Assembly (NCBI GenBank): GCA_037043015.1
Contig: CM073322.1
Coordinates: 33,377,364 to 33,441,363, forward strand
Reading direction: 5' to 3'
Length of the DNA stretch: 64,000 bases
DNA from: Bryum argenteum
Taxonomy: Eukaryota > Streptophyta > Bryopsida > Bryales > Bryaceae
Shown: positions 60,554 to 64,000 of the stretch, one piece after another
Position numbering within the stretch: position 1 is the stretch's first letter
Layout: each line of letters opens with the position of its first letter
Made by a program: the position numbers and the translations under genes
Notes under the pieces: model-generated
Database searches by the model: none
What the model saw: the letters and a program-made list of their open reading frames with translations, nothing else
Told to the model about the DNA's origin: nothing

Positions 60554-63500
60554 TTACATGAGGTCTCGAAGTGAGCGGAGACCCGCTGCGCGAACCAACT
60601 CTCGATGCTTAGAAGGCTGGAGTGCCTTGGTTAGCATATCTGCAATGTTATGCGCAGTGTCGATTTTCTTCACCTCGATTTGATTCGTCTCCACGAGGTC
60701 CTGCATAAACCCGAAGAGTTGAGGTGGGATGTCTTAACTCGATCGCCTTGATGAAACCGGCGGAACTTGGGCAATCGCAGCAGCGTTGTCCTCGAAGATA
60801 ATGGTCGCCTTGGGTCATGAGCTCATACCGCATTGCTCAAAATCGTGTCCACCATAGTCCGAGCCAAACCGCCTCTCGAGCGGCTTCGTGAAGCGCAATC
60901 AACTCCGCATGGTTAGTCGAAATCGCCGTGACGGTGCCCGCTTTCTGATTTCCAACATATCGGAGCTCCGTTCTTGAGGAAGATATACCCTGTCTGGGAC
61001 TTGCCACTAATCTCATCCGTGATGTACCCGGAATCTGCATATCCCGTGATGTTAGGACTCGCCTCCTTCGTGTAGTGTAGACCCAAATCTTCCGTTCCCT
61101 TGAGGTATCGAAGAAGGTGCTTCACCCCGCGCCAATGTCGATCAGTTGGCTTGCGCCCGTGACGAGCTAACACACTAACAGGAAATGAGATGTCGGGGCG
61201 AGTGTGAGTTGCGAGGTAAAGCAGTACTCCGACCACAGCGAGGTACTTCTGCTGATCCTTCTCATTCTCCTCCTCCTCGCAAGGTCGGTACGGGTCGTCT
61301 CCCGTGCTGCTCCTCCCAATCATTGGTGCCGAAAGGGACTTGGCGTTGGACATGTTAAATGCCTTGAGCAGCTTCTTGGTGTAAGTGTCTTGGTGGAGAA
61401 GAATACTCCCGTCGGGAAGATGGCATACCTGAAGTCCAAGACAAAACGTGGTGCGGCCAAGGAGTTTCATCTCGAACTGAGTAGTGAGAAGCTCCTCAAC
61501 CTCGGTGCACAATGCGTCAGTATCCACCAAATTGAGGTCATCTACATAAACTGCGAGGATAACAAAGGCAGAATCTCGACGAAGCACGAAGATGCTAGGT
61601 AAGGCATCGCGGCATGTGAAGCCTTGATGAGTAAGGAACCTCCTGAGGTGATGATACTAGGCGCGCCCCGCTTGCTTCAGGCCATATAAAGCTTTGCAGA
61701 GCTTAAGGCCGCAAAATTTGCCGGGTGAAGGTCTTGGAGTATCCTTCAAAAATTCTGGGGGCGGCTTGATATAAATCTTCTCGTCCAACTCCCCGTAGAG
61801 ATATGCCGTGACTACGTCCACGAGGCGAGTGGACAACGTGAGTTGCACAGCAAGTGCGAGCAGGTACCGGAAGGAAGTGGAATCGATCACCGGTGAGTAA
61901 GTCTGGTTGAAGTCGATCCCGGGACGCTGGTTGAAACCTTGGGCCACGCAGCGCACCTTGTAGCGAACAATCTCACCCTTCTCGTTGCGCTTGCGAGTGA
62001 ATATGAGCTTGTAGCCGATGGGCTTTGAAGGAAGATCAAGTACCACGGGACCAAACACTTGGCGCTTGCGCAATGAAGCATACTCGGCTTGCAATGCGGC
62101 TTGCCACTGTGGCCATTCGGGGCTGGCTTTGGCTTGTTCTAAGGTAACCGGATCTGGATCTAAGGTGGTGATGGAGGTGACAAAGGCTTCTACCTCAGGT
62201 AGAAAGGGTGGTTCAGAAGAAACAAGGGGTGCGGGTTCTATATGAAGAACTTCAGGATTCTGTGCTACCGGGGGTGTAGCAACTAGCTCTTTGGCTCTGG
62301 AATTCTTCGAGGCTTTGGGTCCCTTAGGTACCGAATGTGCCTTAGGAGCCTTCGGAGGTTTTGGGGTCTTAGGGTCTTTCTGCTTGGGTGCTATGGGAGG
62401 ATTGCCTGAACCAGGAATTGGGTTTCGAAGAATTCGGGAAGTAGAGGCAAAACCATCAGGAATGCGGGTTGCTAACTCGTGAAGATGCAAGAGTTTCCGG
62501 ACCTCAGTTTCAGCTATGGCAGTTCGTGGATCAGGGTTCTTGGTGAAAGATTGGGTGGCTCTGAACCTTAAGGCTGGTGAAGGTGTGGGTCTATAGAGTG
62601 CTGGGAAGACTGTCTCTATGAAGCGGCAGTTTGCAAAACGAGCGCGGTGTAGAGCACCAGTTTGGGGTACTAGATAGCGGATAATGCTTTGGGAGTCAAA
62701 GCCCACGTAAATGCCTTCAAGGCGATGGGCAGCAATAGTGCGAAGTTGAGGTTCCGGGGCTGGAACCCAAACTTGACAACCGAACACTCAAAGATAACTA
62801 ATGTTGGGAGTTCTACCGGAAACCATCTCTAAGGGAGTCTGGGCATTGAACAGTGTGGGGCGAAGTCTGAGAAGGGTTGCGGCGTGAAGAACTGCATGCC
62901 CCCACATAGAGGTAGGCATATTGGCATGAATAAGGAGGGGGCGGGTGATAAGCTGAATCTTCTTGATAAAAGCTTCAGCTAGACCGTTTTGGGAATGCTC
63001 GTATGGGACAGCATACGTGAGCTCTATTCCTGTGGCTGTGCAGTAGTCCTCAAAAGTTTGGGATCTAAACTCCTTTGCATTGTCCATTCGTAAACTTTGG
63101 ATTTTTCTATCGGGAAAGTGGGTTCTAAAACGAATAAGCATGGCTAAGATTTTGGGAAAGGCCATGTTCCTAGTGGTGAGTAAGGAAACTTCAGCGTGTG
63201 CCCCCGAGGCATCAACAAGTACCAAGAAGTAAGAAAACGGACCTGAATGCGGCTCAATAGGCCCGCAAATGTCGCCATGCAGGCGCTGGAGTGGCTGAGG
63301 GAGTTCTGTAGGCAACTGTGACCGCGAAGCAGCCTTCTGAAACTTGCCTTGAATACAAGCAAGGCACTCCGCCATTTTGTCCGTATCAGCAGGACTCAAG
63401 TTGTGTCCGGTGAGTATCGGGACCATCCGACGAAACAAAGTCGTGCCAGGATGTCCAAGTCGCTTATGCCACAGCTGGGCCTTCGGAAGCACCGCCAAAT

Positions 63501-64000
63501 TACATTCCCTTGGCGCGTCCGCCATGATGGGTAATGCGTAAAGGCGATCGGTCCCGTATCACTCTCTAGTCGAACTCGCTTATCTTTGCGCAGTTCAATG
63601 GCATCATCATAATCATCGCCTTCCCGTCCACAAAATGGAAGCGTGAATGCCATTTGCACGTAGATCCCGGTAGGCGATCGAGGCTCGGGATGCATCGAGA
63701 GCATACATAGCTCTCTCAATACGAGGAGAATCCCCGGCGAACCACTCTTGCCCGGCCCTCCCGAAACCGCAAGTTTCGGCTTCCGTGTCGTGACAAGGTC
63801 ACAATTCAACCAGGTATCTCGCATGACTGAAGACTCAAAGAAAATGGGGTCACGTAGGATAGTATGTGTCGAGGCGGAGTCAAGTAAGGCAGTATCTGTA
63901 TAAGACTCCTCCCGAGAACGGACGACCATATGGTTCTCGATATCGAAGCTAGTGAAGAAAGGGGCATCAAGGGTGTGAGTTTCCCGTTTTGTCTCCTTCA
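60554..64000 (-). pseudogene. Copia-2 pol polyprotein, disrupted and incomplete
   Basis: From right to left: protease (ALLDSASTHTILRD, about 63,880, where the active-site D-S-G reads D-S-A), pre-integrase (LPKAQLWHKRLGHPG), integrase (GDICGP, RMDNAKEF, NGLAEA), then RT with VYVDDLNLV, then RNase H (YADSG, NHAELIAL), ending at TAA 60,554. In-frame lesions: TGA near 62,790 where Copia-1 has an Arg codon, TAG near 61,658 where Copia-1 has Trp, and frameshifts near 60,930 and 60,760. The polyprotein's N-terminal gag part lies beyond the window. Confidence 0.9.

Larger units (their letters stand above)
60220..64000 (-). mobile_element. Copia-2: second Ty1/Copia element, truncated by the window edge
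   Basis: A left LTR followed by a polypurine tract and a minus-strand Copia coding region that runs past 64,000. The domain order and sequence are clearly related to Copia-1, with the same polypurine tract and the shared cgaccaaggaacgcctcatt. The LTRs are not alike, so it is a different family member. Premature stops point to an older or inactive copy. The other LTR and the TSD partner of cagac (60,215-60,219) lie outside. Confidence 0.9.

Overview
The window looks like nuclear DNA of a land plant. It has GC-rich genes with short GT-AG introns set in AT-rich, transposon-filled DNA, an ECT-type YTH gene, plant-type Copia, Stowaway, Harbinger and CACTA elements, and a trihelix relic. A piggyBac-type transposase relic, a TET/JBP-like oxygenase and a ParB/DNA-methylase-like gene would be unusual for a flowering plant. 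I lean towards a bryophyte or another early-diverging land plant, but this is inference and the species cannot be fixed from the sequence.

Layout: (1) 1-6.4 kb holds the end of a TTAA-flanked repeat and a complete minus-strand Copia retrotransposon (782-6357, TSD ctacc, near-identical LTRs, broken coding region) inserted in one arm of an older inverted repeat. (2) 7-18 kb is AT-rich, without genes, and contains members of a ~0.5-1 kb repeat family with TTAA-CCCCTAAA termini, a 1.3-kb hairpin/G-box tandem array and a Stowaway MITE. (3) 18-24.7 kb is the one clearly intact conserved gene, a nine-coding-exon YTH m6A-reader (757 codons). (4) 25-39 kb is intergenic DNA with several complete TTAA elements, small MITEs and a long AT microsatellite. 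(5) 39,230-43,263 is a CACTA-type element (TSD tat) carrying an apparently intact two-exon 2-oxoglutarate/Fe(II) oxygenase of TET/JBP-like appearance, a GC-rich foreign fragment and a 50-bp minisatellite. (6) 43.4-47.1 kb holds a possible small gene, a trihelix pseudogene and a decayed piggyBac transposase. (7) 47.9-52.1 kb is a ten-exon minus-strand gene with a ParB-like N-terminal part and a DNA-methyltransferase-like C-terminal part with eroded motifs. Its 5' side is a 4-kb array of about 22 degenerate repeats. (8) 56.5-57.0 kb has an isolated exon candidate. (9) 58-60 kb has more TTAA elements and tandem duplications. (10) 60,220-64,000 is a second, older Copia element running off the window.

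How the parts relate: the piggyBac transposase relic gives a plausible source for the enzyme that could have moved the TTAA/CCCC elements. The CACTA element appears to carry a DNA-modification-type oxygenase as cargo. The ParB-methylase-like gene and the YTH reader are not in an operon-like relation with it. Any functional link between these three is speculation.
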